Assembly (NCBI GenBank): GCA_963920525.1
Contig: OY986435.1
Location: 171,779,827 to 171,843,826 of the forward strand
Origin: Dichetophora obliterata
Lineage: Eukaryota > Arthropoda > Insecta > Diptera > Sciomyzidae
Length of the DNA: 64,000 nt
Direction: 5' to 3'
The notes beneath the pieces were generated by a model. That model made no database searches, had not been told where the DNA came from, and saw only the letters and a list, made by a program, of their open reading frames with translations. Of this stretch, positions 48,631 to 61,700 are shown piece by piece (the stretch's first letter is position 1; each line of letters opens with the position of its first letter). The position numbers were made by a program, and so were the translations under genes.

Positions 48631-49353
48631 TATTTATTGCATCATGCATTGCTTGCATCAAATTATTTTTTTAAATGAGATGATGCGCTAAAGCTGTTCA
48701 CATTATCGTAACAATTTTGTGATTGTAACAAAATGTTTAACGGGGCTAGCTCAATAACTAATCGATTTATCGATTAATTCTTCGGTGGATCTGATTTTAT
48801 CAATAAGTACTACAAAACTTCGTTTTCAGATCTTGGCGCCTTGGAAACCGTAGTAGTATATTGATACCAAATTTTTCAAATATATATACCTACTTTTTTA
48901 TAAATGCCGCTGCAGCTGATTAATATATAAATTAATTTTACAATTTATTTTCATTTCCTTGCCATGACTGTCTTATGCTCGTACACTACAAAACAAAAAC
49001 ATGAGCACATGTGTTTGGCTCTTTCACGATATTATCAACAGATGGCGCAGTAAGTGTGTGAAAAAAGCCGGATAAACAAAGCAAATGTCAAATTTCGTGT
49101 AATCTTTCTCTATCATACATGCAGCTTAAAGAATGTTTTGTTTATATCGTTCTTTCATTCGCGCCAATGTGGCATATTCGCTCAGATATCCTCTTGTTCT
49201 TCAGCTAATTTCTGATTAACATATTTTTACAACCTTGTTGGTTGCTGAAAAGTGAGTTGAAGAAAATAATTTCTTCATAAATTTATTTTAAAAGAATAGC
49301 TCTTAAAGAAAAAACTAAATCCCCAAAAGGAAAGCAAGAAATACTGCTTCCAG
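48631..49353 (+). other. Upstream region of the DCAF15-like gene
   Basis: No coding region. Two overlapping ATCGAT-type motifs (TAATCGATTTATCGATTAAT, near 48759) are the only regulatory-looking sequence; ATCGAT repeats resemble insulator or DREF-type sites of flies, but this is weak. A promoter was not located. Confidence 0.3.
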
Positions 49354-49496
49354 ATGGTAAAATTGAGACTGAATTTAGCTCAACAGACTGTATCCTGAGC
49401 GGAGGACCATCGATTGATTTATGCAGGAGGATATAAGGTATAACAAAAATTTAAGAAAAAAAACTTTGCTCGCAATCCCGTTTTGCAGCAGCAAAG
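49354..49496 (+). promoter_or_regulatory. 5' leader with short upstream ORFs and probable leader intron
   Basis: A 14-codon upstream frame starts at ATG 49354 and ends TGA 49396-49398. A second ATG follows at 49421. A probable 51-bp leader intron (49438-49488, GTATAA to TTTTGCAG) would place the second upstream frame across the start codon of the main frame. Both could lower translation of the main frame. Confidence 0.4.
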
Positions 49497-49730
49497 ATGG
49501 AGAGTGAAACACTACTTGGAAATCTGTACGGAGAAACATCATCGGATGATGATATTTTTCACACAGATAGCTCCTCGCTGGAAGAGGATACCGACGACTC
49601 GACGTTAGGTAGCGACTATGATTATCTGAGACACAAACGTAAACGCGTTGCAGCCATTACGACAACTACAACAGGCTCAGAACTACGCGAGGAACATATT
49701 AATTTGTTGCAGAAGCTTTGGAATCGAGAG
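49497..49730 (+). CDS. DCAF15: DCAF15-like exon 1
   Basis: Exactly 78 codons from ATG (context AAAGATGG) to NRE before GTCAGT. Contains GETSSDDDIFHTDSSSLEED (acidic), RHKRKRV (possible nuclear signal) and EEHINLLQKLWNRE, which aligns with the helix preceding the WD40-like domain (EHVLKQLERVK in human). Confidence 0.8.
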
Positions 49731-52700
49731 GTCAGTTCAAGTTGTATCGATGTTTAATCAGTTCAGGACACCTTCAAAGTTTCTTTATAGCGCACTGGAA
49801 ACTTTTCCGGCAATACACGTTGCCAACAAACACCGCGTGCATTTAGCAAGGTGCCAAATAGATTAGGATTCTGTCTTAAGGACATCGTTCCATACTGCTA
49901 TCTGCAAGGGTATCATAAAAAACTTAACTTCTTCATGTCGCTTCAGTGAAATATTTGAATTCTTTTTTATTTCTTTTATTTAGCCACATGTTTATGGGCC
50001 TCAGCGCTTGCGGCCAGTTTATGCTGAGCTACAAAGTTTGCTCCAACGACAATGTCGCCAGCAATGACTACTCCTTCAACATAGGCTACAAGTATACGTG
50101 AGTGACAAAGCATTTTTACTTTTCAAATTTCATAATTTGTTCATCTTTGTAGTTTATATTTTTGGGTTTATCAACCGCACAAACCATTTCGTCGCTACTT
50201 CAAGAGCTGCCTTTTTGATGACCATGGTGTGGACAATTTGAAGGAGGTCACCATAACACAGTGGAAATGCACACAGCGTCAGGTTTTGATTGTGCACGGC
50301 GCGGCTGAAAACGAAAACGAAGATTCCTATATAACATACGTAAAAGTTCCTAAATTTGGTTGCTTGGACTGCAAAAAGCTACATGAATACGATGAAGATG
50401 GCTGTAAGTGATTAACTAATTGACTTACTTATGTGCCGCTACAACTGTTAGTTATTTTTGGTATCAAGAACTGGCGCCAGCAATTTCAGTTTTTCGCTTG
50501 CTGACGTCAGTTGGTTGCTCCAAGCTTTGTCAAATTGTCATCAACTTTGTCTTCCTTCAACTTAGCATAGCTTAGTCAGCGTAGCCGCTTGATCTTAGTA
50601 CGATTGACCTAGTCGATGCATTGCACAGCTCAAAGCTCGTGGTTCCCTCGTATTCGGCACTCGCATTTCAAAGTCTTCATCAGAACTGCCCATCGTCTAG
50701 GTTTCAGCAGCGTATGTATAACAAAAATAGAATGATTATTAAGCGTGACTTTTTCGCTTTTGTTAAACTTTCTACTGAGTCCTAATTAGCACCTCTTGGC
50801 AAGAGTTATCCTTAATTTTGTCTCAATACTAATGTAGTTGGAGCTTATGCTAGATAACAGGAAGACAGTTCTTCACAACCTCGAAGGAGGTATTGGCAAT
50901 AGTGACATGGGTTCCAAGACGCTGGGACTGTTTGCTTGTTTAAATAAGGTATTTCATCTTATCTGCGTTTACTCCAAGAACCATGCGTCTAGATTTTCTT
51001 TTCCAATCTACTCTTTTCTATCATACTCAAGCAGCACAACACTCTTATAGAATATTGTGTCATTACGTCTCACATCAGCAGGGGCCGAATTACAGCATCT
51101 GTGATCGAGCAAAATCGTCAAACTTTATCGGCACTTGTCTCGTTGTGCCGTTCGTAATTTACACGACTACGGATGTTGTAATTCGGCCCCTGCGTGGTTT
51201 ATAATTTTGATCAGCATCACTTCCAGAGTCGATTCAGCCATGTCCGTCTGTGTGTCGGCACGATTACATCAGCAATTTCGAAGCTATCTTTATAAAATTC
51301 GGTATTTATGATCAAGTTCGAAAATGCGTAAAGTCGAATGAAAACCACGCCTATCTCCCAACTCGGTGAAATCTCTTAAAACGCCACAAAAATTAATAAA
51401 ATTACTTGGAATTGCATAAAAGCTTCGGTCTCTAGTATTTACCATATATTTAAAATTTGTCAAAATCGAATGAAAACTGCGACAGCCTCCCATACATAGT
51501 GACTTTATCAAAAAGGTTAATATCTTAAAATGACACAAAAATAAATAAATAAAATGATATTTTGCACATAAGCCTTGGTCTCAAATATTTTCCATATATT
51601 TGAAAATTGTCAAAATATGACAAAAACCGCACCTACCTCCCATAGAAAGTGATTATCTGAAAACGCTTAAATCTCTTTAAATTTCACAAAAATAAATTTA
51701 ATCACTTGCAATTTTGCACATATACGTTTTAAAGTGCGCTCTGAGTTTGAAATTTGACAAGATCATATATAAACTCTGCCTATCTCCGATCAGCGCCTGT
51801 CCAAGAGCTTTAGGCGCCCCCATTCGAGTTCGATCATGCCCTCCAAAAATGGTAATACCCTACATTTTATTAAAAAAAAAAACTTATTTGTGTACGAAAT
51901 GAAAGTTTTGAATATTGAGATTGTTTTGTGTTATATATGATAAATAATATTTACTAGTAAACCCGTGTGGCGTTAAAACGCCACAATCAAACATGCCTAG
52001 ATTTTATTTTAAGCTATTGAATAGTTTTTCAACTGGCCAAAACTGAAATGAAATTAATTTTGGCCTTTTTGCAATATACGCGGTATTGCACGCTTAACGA
52101 CGATATAATGTTAGCATATTTAATTTCATACCCAAATTAATTTTAAATATACAGAATTAAAAATATTTTTTGATTTCCAGTTGAAGAATGCTTAAACTAA
52201 AATGTTTCATTACCAGTTTCAAATTTCTTATTAAATTTTTGAGTAAATTTTTAAAAATTAAAAAATTTTCTGGCTAACAGATTAGAAATCTTTTTTCAAC
52301 TGTAAAAAATCAATTCCAGTATCACTTTGATATTGAATGTATCATTTCACAGTTTTAGCTGTCTAATTGTCAGTATGACAGTTTTATAGCTATTAGCCGA
52401 TAGGTGGCGCTAAATACCTCACATATTTTTAGGCATATGCTGAAATTAAGAAGAGAAAAAGAAACATAACAACAATTATATGCAAATTTTAACTCGCTAT
52501 AACTTAAAAATATAAATTTTTAAGGAATAAAATGTCCAGTTTGCAGATCTGCAGGTCTAAACCTACCAAACCATACTAAATTTATTAAGATTGGACTCGT
52601 ACTTAAAAAGCTACGCGCCGGACAAAATGTGCTTTTGCGTAATCTAAGATATGTTAAGTTTTACATATTGCTATATTTGAAACTTTTCAGTAGAAGGCAT

Positions 52701-55700
52701 ATTTTCGTGCTACATTACAACATTACGACTTTTCACGAAATCTGCAACCACCTTGCATATAGCTCATCAAGAAATTACTTTTCTTTAAAATTTGTATTTA
52801 GATTTATTAGTTAAATTAGTTTAATAAGCAAAATTATTTTTTGTATTAAAGTTAGAAATTTAAAACATTTTTTCTTATAATTAAAATAGCATTGAAGTTT
52901 TTAATACTTTTTAAAGCTTAATTTATTTTTTATTACAAACTTAGGTCAGACACATTTATTATTTGATAAAAAAGGTTTATGAAAAGCTTTAATTGAAATT
53001 GATTAGTAGCTCTGATATATATGTATATTGCAATATGAGTTGTACAATTCGTTAGTCGATTTTTCACCAACACTAACGTTCGTTGTCATAACTAACGAAA
53101 CCAAATCAGCTGTTCAAAATGAAATTTCTGATTGGATTTATTTGTGCATTTTTTAATTTATATATAATTTTTTTAGATGAAAATAGAAGAAAGTTTTTTG
53201 GTGGTAAATTTATATTAAGTTACTGCAAATTATAAGGTCTATGTTTATTTTCTAATCAATATGTCAGAAAATAAAATTGAGTGACAATCAGAGCAGAATG
53301 GAAGAGGATGATAAGTTGCTTGCACCCACTTGCGAGCTTTTAATTGCAAAAGAATCTATACCTTAGGAACAACTAGGGCTGAAAATGCTTGCCGAGGTTA
53401 AGGCATAACACTAGCTTCGCTTATAAGCAATTCAAATTGGCTTTCACGTTTGTTTCGTCTAATCAATAATTCACGTAAGGTTCCAATCCATTCCTCTAAC
53501 TAATCTATCACTTTACTTTCAGGTTAAAGACCAAACCTTGTTTGTATAAGGCACATGCCTTGGTTCTTTGATCTTAAAAAAAAACAATCCTACGTCTGCT
53601 TCTTCTAGCACATGCAATAGTGACAGTTTCTATGAACACGACTTGGGCATGTGGGTTGGCCGGTGTGCCCTATGAGTACATCTCAGAAATTGCAAATGCT
53701 CAAATACCCTTGGGTTCCTCCTCAAATCTACGGTTTTAAGAATAACACGATTGGACCCAAACTGAAATGTGACAATTTTCTACAAACCTATGCGCCGTGA
53801 TTAATATACTCAAAAAAATTAAAAGGTTTACTTTGTTAGTACTGTTCCCTCTTTCCACCTTAAAACGTTCAAGCCGTTTTAGGATCACTCGTTATAAAGC
53901 CTTTCACAAAATATAAAAATGTGCATGAGTATTGTAGAAGCGAAGTCAGTGGCACATAGGATTAGCAGAAGCAGCTCACGCATTAATTACCGACCTGCTT
54001 GTTGATGTAATGATGAAGTCTGGTCACAAGAAATTACTGGAACAAAATGGAAAGGTTTTGTCTTCGATTATTTCGGTTATAGTTTTTTGTGAATCTCACG
54101 ACTTGCCAGTTCGTGAAAAAGACCAATCCTCCAGTTTAGTAAATACTGCTTCACGCAAAAATTAAAATCAGCTTACAATTCATCCAGGAACATTACCTTT
54201 CGAATATTGGAAGGTGTCGCTGTTCATACCATATCTCGACTTTTTAAAATCATCCTTACAACGGCGTTTTTATTCCTTTAAAGCGTGCACAGAAATTTTA
54301 TGCAAGAGAAAAAGAGAAGCTGAATGATGTTATTTTTAAAAAATTGCTTTGCTGAAGATTCGCGCCGATGAATACTTTGATTTCCGCTTTTGTTAAATCG
54401 CGTTTAATTTAATTTCGTTTCCAATTAGAAATTAAAGATTCTTCGCAACAGCAGGAATAGGGCATGGTAAAAATATGTTTGTAGCTTAGACTTGAATGAC
54501 CTAGAAATCTACAAGCGTTTGTTTTTGGATTTTGAAAATTGCTCAGCTTCCTTATATCAAAATTATTTAGACAGTATTAAGCTGAGAATATTGTCTAATC
54601 CCAAGAAATTCTGGGGTTTCATAAACACCAAAAAAAAATCTGATGGATTCCCTTCATCATTTAAAACTTCTGTCGGATTTCCTGATGATCCCGTCGTAAT
54701 TTTATTCTCGGTGCTGTTGTTGTCATCTTTAATTTGTCTTGTTCTGAAATCAAATTGTTTTTGAATAGGATGTCGATTACATTGCTGTTTTTCTGTTGTA
54801 AAGTTATTGTATGGTCCCTTTTTACTTATTTATAAGTTGCAATGTCTATCTATAAAATAATAAGTCTTTAATAAGTTTCATTTTTTTGGTCACGGTTGAC
54901 TCTTCTGTGGAAATGACATATCCCTTATGCATTTTTATATGCGTGGGGATATAAAAATCATTTTTAAATACTTCCAACTTCTTTTTTCAACTTTTTAATA
55001 TTTCTCACATTTCTTGAGCGTTTTGGCAATTGAATATAAAATTTATTTAATTACAGTTTGCGCCTTATAAAAAATGCTTACAACATTCAATGCATAAATT
55101 CGAAATATGTATTCTTATACGTACTTAATATATTGTAAATATTTATAAAATGTCCCTTTTTAACGTCAATTTTTAAGTAAAATTTAATATTGCACCCCCA
55201 GATGAGATCGCGCCCCCGTGTCCTGCGCGGTCTCACATGCGGTTGGTCAGTAGACATAGTACTCTAAATCGATTTTTTTTAATCCCGAAAGTGTCTTAAT
55301 TTTTGCCGATTGACTCAAAATGTATAAGTTTGAAGCCGATCCGATACCGGCAACTCGGCGCACGTTGCATTTTAAAAACGAAACAATGAACTTAAGTGAA
55401 AAATTAGATTTTATTAAAATTAAAATAAAAGCAAAAAGTCAGTAGCTCCCTTGACAGATTCGATTCACCACACTTGCAGAAACAGAGCAGATGAGAATAA
55501 CGTCATCGTGACGTCAGATCGAAAAAAGCATCAGAGAAAATCATTCGAGAAGAGTTATAGAAACGAGCTACAGGCTCTGCCTCCGATACAAAGTGACGTC
55601 ATTAAAGTAGCATAACCTTTATAAGTCCCATAAAAATTGACAGCATATTTAACACAAAATCTTCGATATCTTAAACGTATTCTGCATTTGAATTTCTTAC

Positions 55701-58700
55701 AAAATTGTAACATTTAAAAAAAGAGCATTTGGGTATCACAACAGTCCAGTCTCCACTGCAATCGTTATTCGCGATTTGTATGCCAAAAAATGTTCGCATA
55801 TCATTTCATAACCGCCGTATTCGCTTGATTTAGCTTCTAATGACTTCTGGCTATTCAGTTAAAAGACCGCTATGAGAACACCGTTTCACAAACGATCGAG
55901 GAGATCAAAGCCGAATTGTAAAACTTATTTTTTCCCCTTTTTTTCGAAAACGAGCGATAAATGGTAAACCACTGAAACATAATAGCATGCAATTTGCGAC
56001 AGATGTCAAAGATAGTGCAACCAAATTAAAAAAGAGATTTAGCTGTATCTATAAAGTGCGCGCAATTTTAACTGACCAGTTCCGTTTACATTTGAACACA
56101 GTAGTATTTGTGCTGCATCGCAACTATACACAACTGTTTTTACGCCATCAGGTTCTGCTTGACTTAATCGTCGCTTAATATGTTAACATCGCAGAAACAC
56201 AGAAATCACATGACAGATTAGGCATTACGTTTTCGTGCCTACGCTACTATACGTAAAAAACGTGAATTTAGATATCTGTGTAGACACCGCTCTGGATACG
56301 CACCTGCTTTTTTTATTATTAACATGCAATAACAATAGAGTTTAGCTTCTACAGCTTTTTTACACTTGCTCCGCTTTAGATCATTTTAAGAACCATTAAA
56401 ATATCTCAAAGATATCGATAAATGTGGTCCAAAACAATCAACAGTGAGAAAAATTTACCCACCATAATATTGGTTGGGCTCAGGGACAACACAAGACTTA
56501 ACAACTAACCATACGTTTACATATGTAGATCTTATCCTACACTAGTTTTCAATCCACTTTTGAGTTGACCTTTCGACAAGTTAACATCAAACACGCTACA
56601 GTTGTTAACAAAGGTACTCATGCGATTTAATGGAGCAGTTATACTAAATGGTAAATAAATAAACTTGTTAGAGTTTCTACTGCTTCTACGGTTAGTGTTG
56701 CAATTTATAAGGGAAAGAAGTTCTGGAGAATCGAATACACCAGTTATGAGTTGATGTAAGTAGACGATATCAGCAGATTTCCTTCTCTCACTTAAGGTAC
56801 CATTAGAGTGTGTAGCTATAAAAAACGCATTTTTTATTGATTTTTTTACCTAGTCTTATTCATTTTAATGATTCAAACTTTTTAAATAAGGAGGAAATTT
56901 TTAATGAGGAAATAAAAAAAATTTTGTTTGTCTTTGTAGTTGTTGTTAATTTTCTACAAGGCGTTGAAGTTAGCGTGTTTAAAAAATTGTTGCAATTGGC
57001 TTCTCGTCTCCAGCATTTACAAAGCGTCTGAAAGTAAAAAATCAAGGTGCATTCTAGAGTTAAGGGCTGTAGTTGAGCACTTAACCTAAATAAAAAAAGG
57101 CATGCGTTGCAATGCGTTACAATAAAAAAATGTACAAAAAACCCCTTTTTTGCCGAAACTTTCAGCCATACAAAAAAAATATAAAAGTTTTTGGCTTTTT
57201 ATAGGTCTAGTGCTTAACAGAGTCTATAAGGATCACAATGAATCAAGATCGCTTCATCAAATACGGTTTGATCCAGTTTACAAAATATTGTGGAAATCCC
57301 ATTAACTTAAGTTTTAATAAAATTAGATTATGTGGTAATTTATCAAAAACCATACTAAATTCAGTGTAAATACTATCGATCTGGCTACCCGAATCAATAT
57401 ATTTTAAGCAGAATGTAGTGAAATCGAGGAGATTAGACACAGTGGATCTGTCAGTAACAAAACCATGCTGACGAGTTGTCGTGATTTGCTCACAGTGAAT
57501 TTTCACTCGATCGTACATTATTCGCTCAAAAAGTTTAGGAATTGAAGACAGCTTAGCGATATGCCTATAATTAGTGACGTCATTCCTGCAACCTTTTTTG
57601 TAAATAGGACTGATATAAGATTTTTTCCAAAAAAGAGGAAAATTACTTTCATTAATAGATTTATTAAAAAGTAACGATTGATTCAATATACACAAAAACA
57701 TCCTCTGAGGTAAAATATATATGCTCCAAAGAAACTTTGGGTGCGTTGTTTATATAATTGAAATACGCTAAATCAGGATTAAAAGAATCTGAACAAAATG
57801 ATTTTTTAATAGATTTTCAAACAGGCCACAAATAATAGTAGAAACCTGAAATTTGAAAGAAGAAGGAAATCCATCAGTCTTCTTCTTAACATTAATAAAT
57901 CCCCAAAATTTTTTTGGATCAAACAAATTACTCAGCTTCATATTATCCAAATTCTCATTATATAATGCAGCTGACACGAGAAACAATTTGTGTCCGTACC
58001 AACTACCCAGGCACAAAAAACCAGAGTATAGGACTCAATTTTATTTTTAAAAAGCTACGAGTATTAACGAAAAACTGCGAATTTTATGAAAAAAAATTAA
58101 TCACACATTGATATGAAGCCGAATGCAAACGAGCTTCAGCAAACAGGACCCGTCAAAAAATGTATATATTGTGCCAATAAAGTAGCTGATATCTATCGAA
58201 ACTGGCCTGAGTCTTAACTATAATGTGCCCGAAATATACCCAACAAGTACCATGAAAGGCACCTAAAATAGTACCATAGTAAGTCTGTATTATGTCAATA
58301 AAGTGTTCAAAAACGAGCGACTATATTCGGACACAATAAACTGACGAGTGCCCGAATCGGTCTTCGTTCGTACATTGTGCCTGCCCAAGGTATTACAGAA
58401 ATAGCACTTCTTTCGGTGCAGAGGTCGAACGTTTACCGATAAGGGCACCGGACATATATCAGATACTTTATTGACACAAAATGTGAATTTTTTTCTCTGG
58501 TAAGCGATTCTCAAATTCCAGAAACAAACGTTTGTATGTTTCTGGAACATTTGAGTCAAAACTACAAACATATTTCTTACATGCCCTATTCCTATTGTTG
58601 CGAAGAGTCTTTAAATCCTTTTTGTACCAATGGTACGCAGAATTTTTCGCAAATTTGAACTAATTAAATTATTATTATTATTTATGTATTCTATAATTAT

Positions 58701-61700
58701 ATTTAATTAACTATAAAATAAATGATCCAACCTCAAAAAGTCAGCTTTTTTAAATTGAATTCATAAACTGTGTCAACAGAGCTTGAATTTACCATATTCT
58801 CCCTATCGGATTTATACTAAATACTCAATAGTGGATGGTAATTATCAATAGTAGTCAAAGCATGAAGTGCGTTCTGAACAATGACATTGATTGTTACTGT
58901 CTAGAGTTAAGACAGCCTTTCCAGACTATTATAAGTACAACTAACTTGTAAGTCAGAACATAAATTGTCAAAAAATATATGTTCTTAGCGTGTCTTCGAA
59001 TTAGACGCACAAAAATGTGATTCATCGTCAGAAGAATGCCATTTTAAGTCAGGCAAATTAAAATCGCCCAACAATAAAATGTCGTCATTAACTTCAAGTA
59101 AATTTAAAATAACTTCTATGTAATCCGCAAGTCTTGTACAGACCTCTACACTGCTCTTGGGTGGAACGTATGCATTAATAACATATACATTAGAATTGCA
59201 ATGTATAACCTTAACGCATACAAGTTCGTTATAAGCAGAGCAGGGAATATCAATAAAGAAACTACAGCTAAAAGGACACCACAACCAACTGCAGAATTAT
59301 TGTCAGCGTGCCTGTCATTCCTATATACTTGAAAACTATTGTCAAAAAGTTCTAAGTCAGTAATTCCTCCGTACAACCAAGTTTCAGTTAAAGCGATAAT
59401 ATCTTCGCGACTTTGAACGCAATCCCCTTACATTTTTATAGTAAAGGGAAAGCCTATTTAGTTTGATTGTGTCTGACTGCCAATATTATTCATCCTTTTA
59501 GACCTATGTTTAGGCTTAAAATCAGAAACGAAGACATTAAAATAAATAAATTAACTGGCCATATAAGCCCTTGGAAGGACTTTGACCTAGCTTCTATTGA
59601 TCAATTGTGTTGTGCGTGTTATGAAATGTTTAATCACAAATGACCGAGAACTGGACCTACGTGTTTTTATGCCGACTCCGAACGGCTTATGTTCTCAAGA
59701 AACTTTTACATGGCAATTTTTACTCTCTGAGGTTTGCCATTGTCTGCAGAGAGGTGACGACCGAACAGAAAAATTAATTCAATTGAAAAAACTTTTCTGC
59801 CTGAGCTGGAATTGAACCCGGGCTACCGCGGTTCTTTAGCTTAGGGGCCACGCACTCTACCCACTAGGCTACGGTCGCTACGAAGACATTATCAGCCCAC
59901 AAATTAGAGCTCAAAATAGTTGCAAACTCTTTAGCAGCAACTGTGAGAATAAATTATGCGTGGGAAGGTTTATTGCCAATTTTTTTGCATGAGCAGAAAG
60001 AAGTCTGACTTACTAATTGGTCATATTTGACAAACGTCAATCTTTGTCACTTGTTGTGTCGGACTCAAGGCGTGAAATGAAAACCATCAAAATGAATTAC
60101 CATCAGTGTGGCCATTTTGGCCTTTTCCAGGCTAGATTTAGATTGTTTTTAAGTGGATTAGCCTGTATATTTACGATTTAGTTCATGGCTTTTTTTAAGC
60201 TTTTGCCCTTTGAAAACAGTTTTTTTGTATCTTTTTTGGTGAACTGTCAAAAACGTAGCTTTTACTCTGTAGTTCAGTGGACTACTACTTGGTATGAGAA
60301 TTCACATACCCTCAGTGGTAGGGACATGTTCTTCGCCTCGAATTTTGTACGTCCTTTTAACACATCGATGTCATTGACAGGGGCGAACGGACCCAACGTG
60401 CATTACCACGGACTTTACAATTCTTCTGTCCCATTGAGCCTTACTAGTATATGGTATGTCCAACGTGATATGCTCCACCAGCTAAACTGCAGGGTACTTA
60501 TAAAAATATTCTTTGTCTTTGAAAAAGTCTTTGCAGCCTAATAATAGATAGACGAATCTACTGACATTTCTGTAAAAAACGATGCTATAGTAAAAGCTGA
60601 CAGCATATTATATAAAATTTTTCGTTTCGACTAACACTGCTCAATTTTTTGCTTACAGCCTTTTTTTCTCTCATCTGATCGTGTTCTCTGTCCATATCGT
60701 AGTAACCACATTAGTTGTTAAGCTGCTCTCGTTGCATTTTGATGTATTTGCCTTTTTAATTGGATGGGGTGAATCTTTTTATAAATGAAGTGTTGACATG
60801 ATTACAGCCACAGTTTTTAAGCTATCATAATGAAATAAAAGATATATGCTTATATTCAAAAAACGAAGATAAAATTCGGGAATGAGCAAAATCGGATGAA
60901 CACCACGCCTGCCTCCTATAAGAAGTGACTTTATCAAAACGGTATCTCTTAAAATGCCACAAAAATAAATATATGAACTTGGAATTTTGCATATTAGCTT
61001 GGGAGTGAAATATTCACCACATGTTTGAAATTTGTCAAAATTGGATGAAAACCACGCCCACCTCACACACAAAGTGGCGTCATTATAATACAAAAACTTC
61101 ATAAATTCAAAAAAATTATGGTTTAAACTTGATATTTTACACATAAGCTTTGATAATTAGGATGAATTCTGAGTTTAAAATTGTGTCAAAAAAGGCGTCA
61201 TCAACATTATACAACATTGACAACTTCGTATATACCAAAATACGGATGTGGGATATTTTAAATTCGGTTCAGTCGAAGTTAATTCCTTTGTTGTTAGAAT
61301 ATAGTGTTTTGGTTATAAGTTTTTTATAGTGGTACAGCGAATTGTGTCGCCTGTGCTAAACAATTGATTTAAACTTTTTTATTTTAATAATAATAAACAA
61401 TGCTTTATTCGTATAATGATAGAAGAGCCTTTTAAGTTTTTTATGTTTATTTACTATTTTTTTTTCAATGATCTTATGTGGTATATCTCAAACTGATAAA
61501 ATAAATAGCTTATAAAAAAATGTAAAAAAAACAAACAAAGACCAATATTAATGTTTTTTTTATTTCTAGTAGAATATTCATAGTTTTTCCATTTTCAACA
61601 GCTTTTAATGTATTTTAAGTTTACCATTAAAAAAAAAACGAGTTTTGGAGCGTGTTAGTCGAATCGACTAACATTGGTTATAACGTATTAGAAATATGAT

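Larger units (their letters stand above)
57243..59960 (-). mobile_element. Second Jockey-like retrotransposon, degenerate
   Basis: From the right on the minus strand there is an ORF1 C-terminus (AAKEFATILSSNLWADNVFV then SDFKPKHRSKRMNNIGSQTQ, stop). The ORF2 endonuclease starts YYKNVRGLRSK, then TETWLYGGITDLELFDNSF, NAYVPPKSSVE and LLLGDFNLPDLKWHSSDDES (catalytic GDFN). The linker has NNRNRACKKYVCSFDSN and PKKFWGFINVKKKTDGFPSS. The reverse transcriptase N-terminal half has FPLFWKKSYISPIYKKG, VTNYRHIAKLSSIPKLFERI and RQHGFVTDRSTVSNLLDF. The RT palm with YADD is missing. A SINE and a small TIR element interrupt it. Confidence 0.8.

Noticed and set aside
58290..58571. Cys-containing minus-strand frame resembling a piggyBac zinc tail
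   Set aside because: It lies inside a small TIR element that interrupts a Jockey-like retrotransposon, and the Cys spacing does not hold up.
59806..59879. Possible tRNA gene on the minus strand
   Set aside because: The A and B boxes are present, but the 3' half of the acceptor stem does not pair with the 5' half; a SINE body and target duplication follow.
60185..60541. 118-codon open frame in the large intron
   Set aside because: No domain or family motif, and it lies inside the DCAF15-like intron in unclassified DNA.
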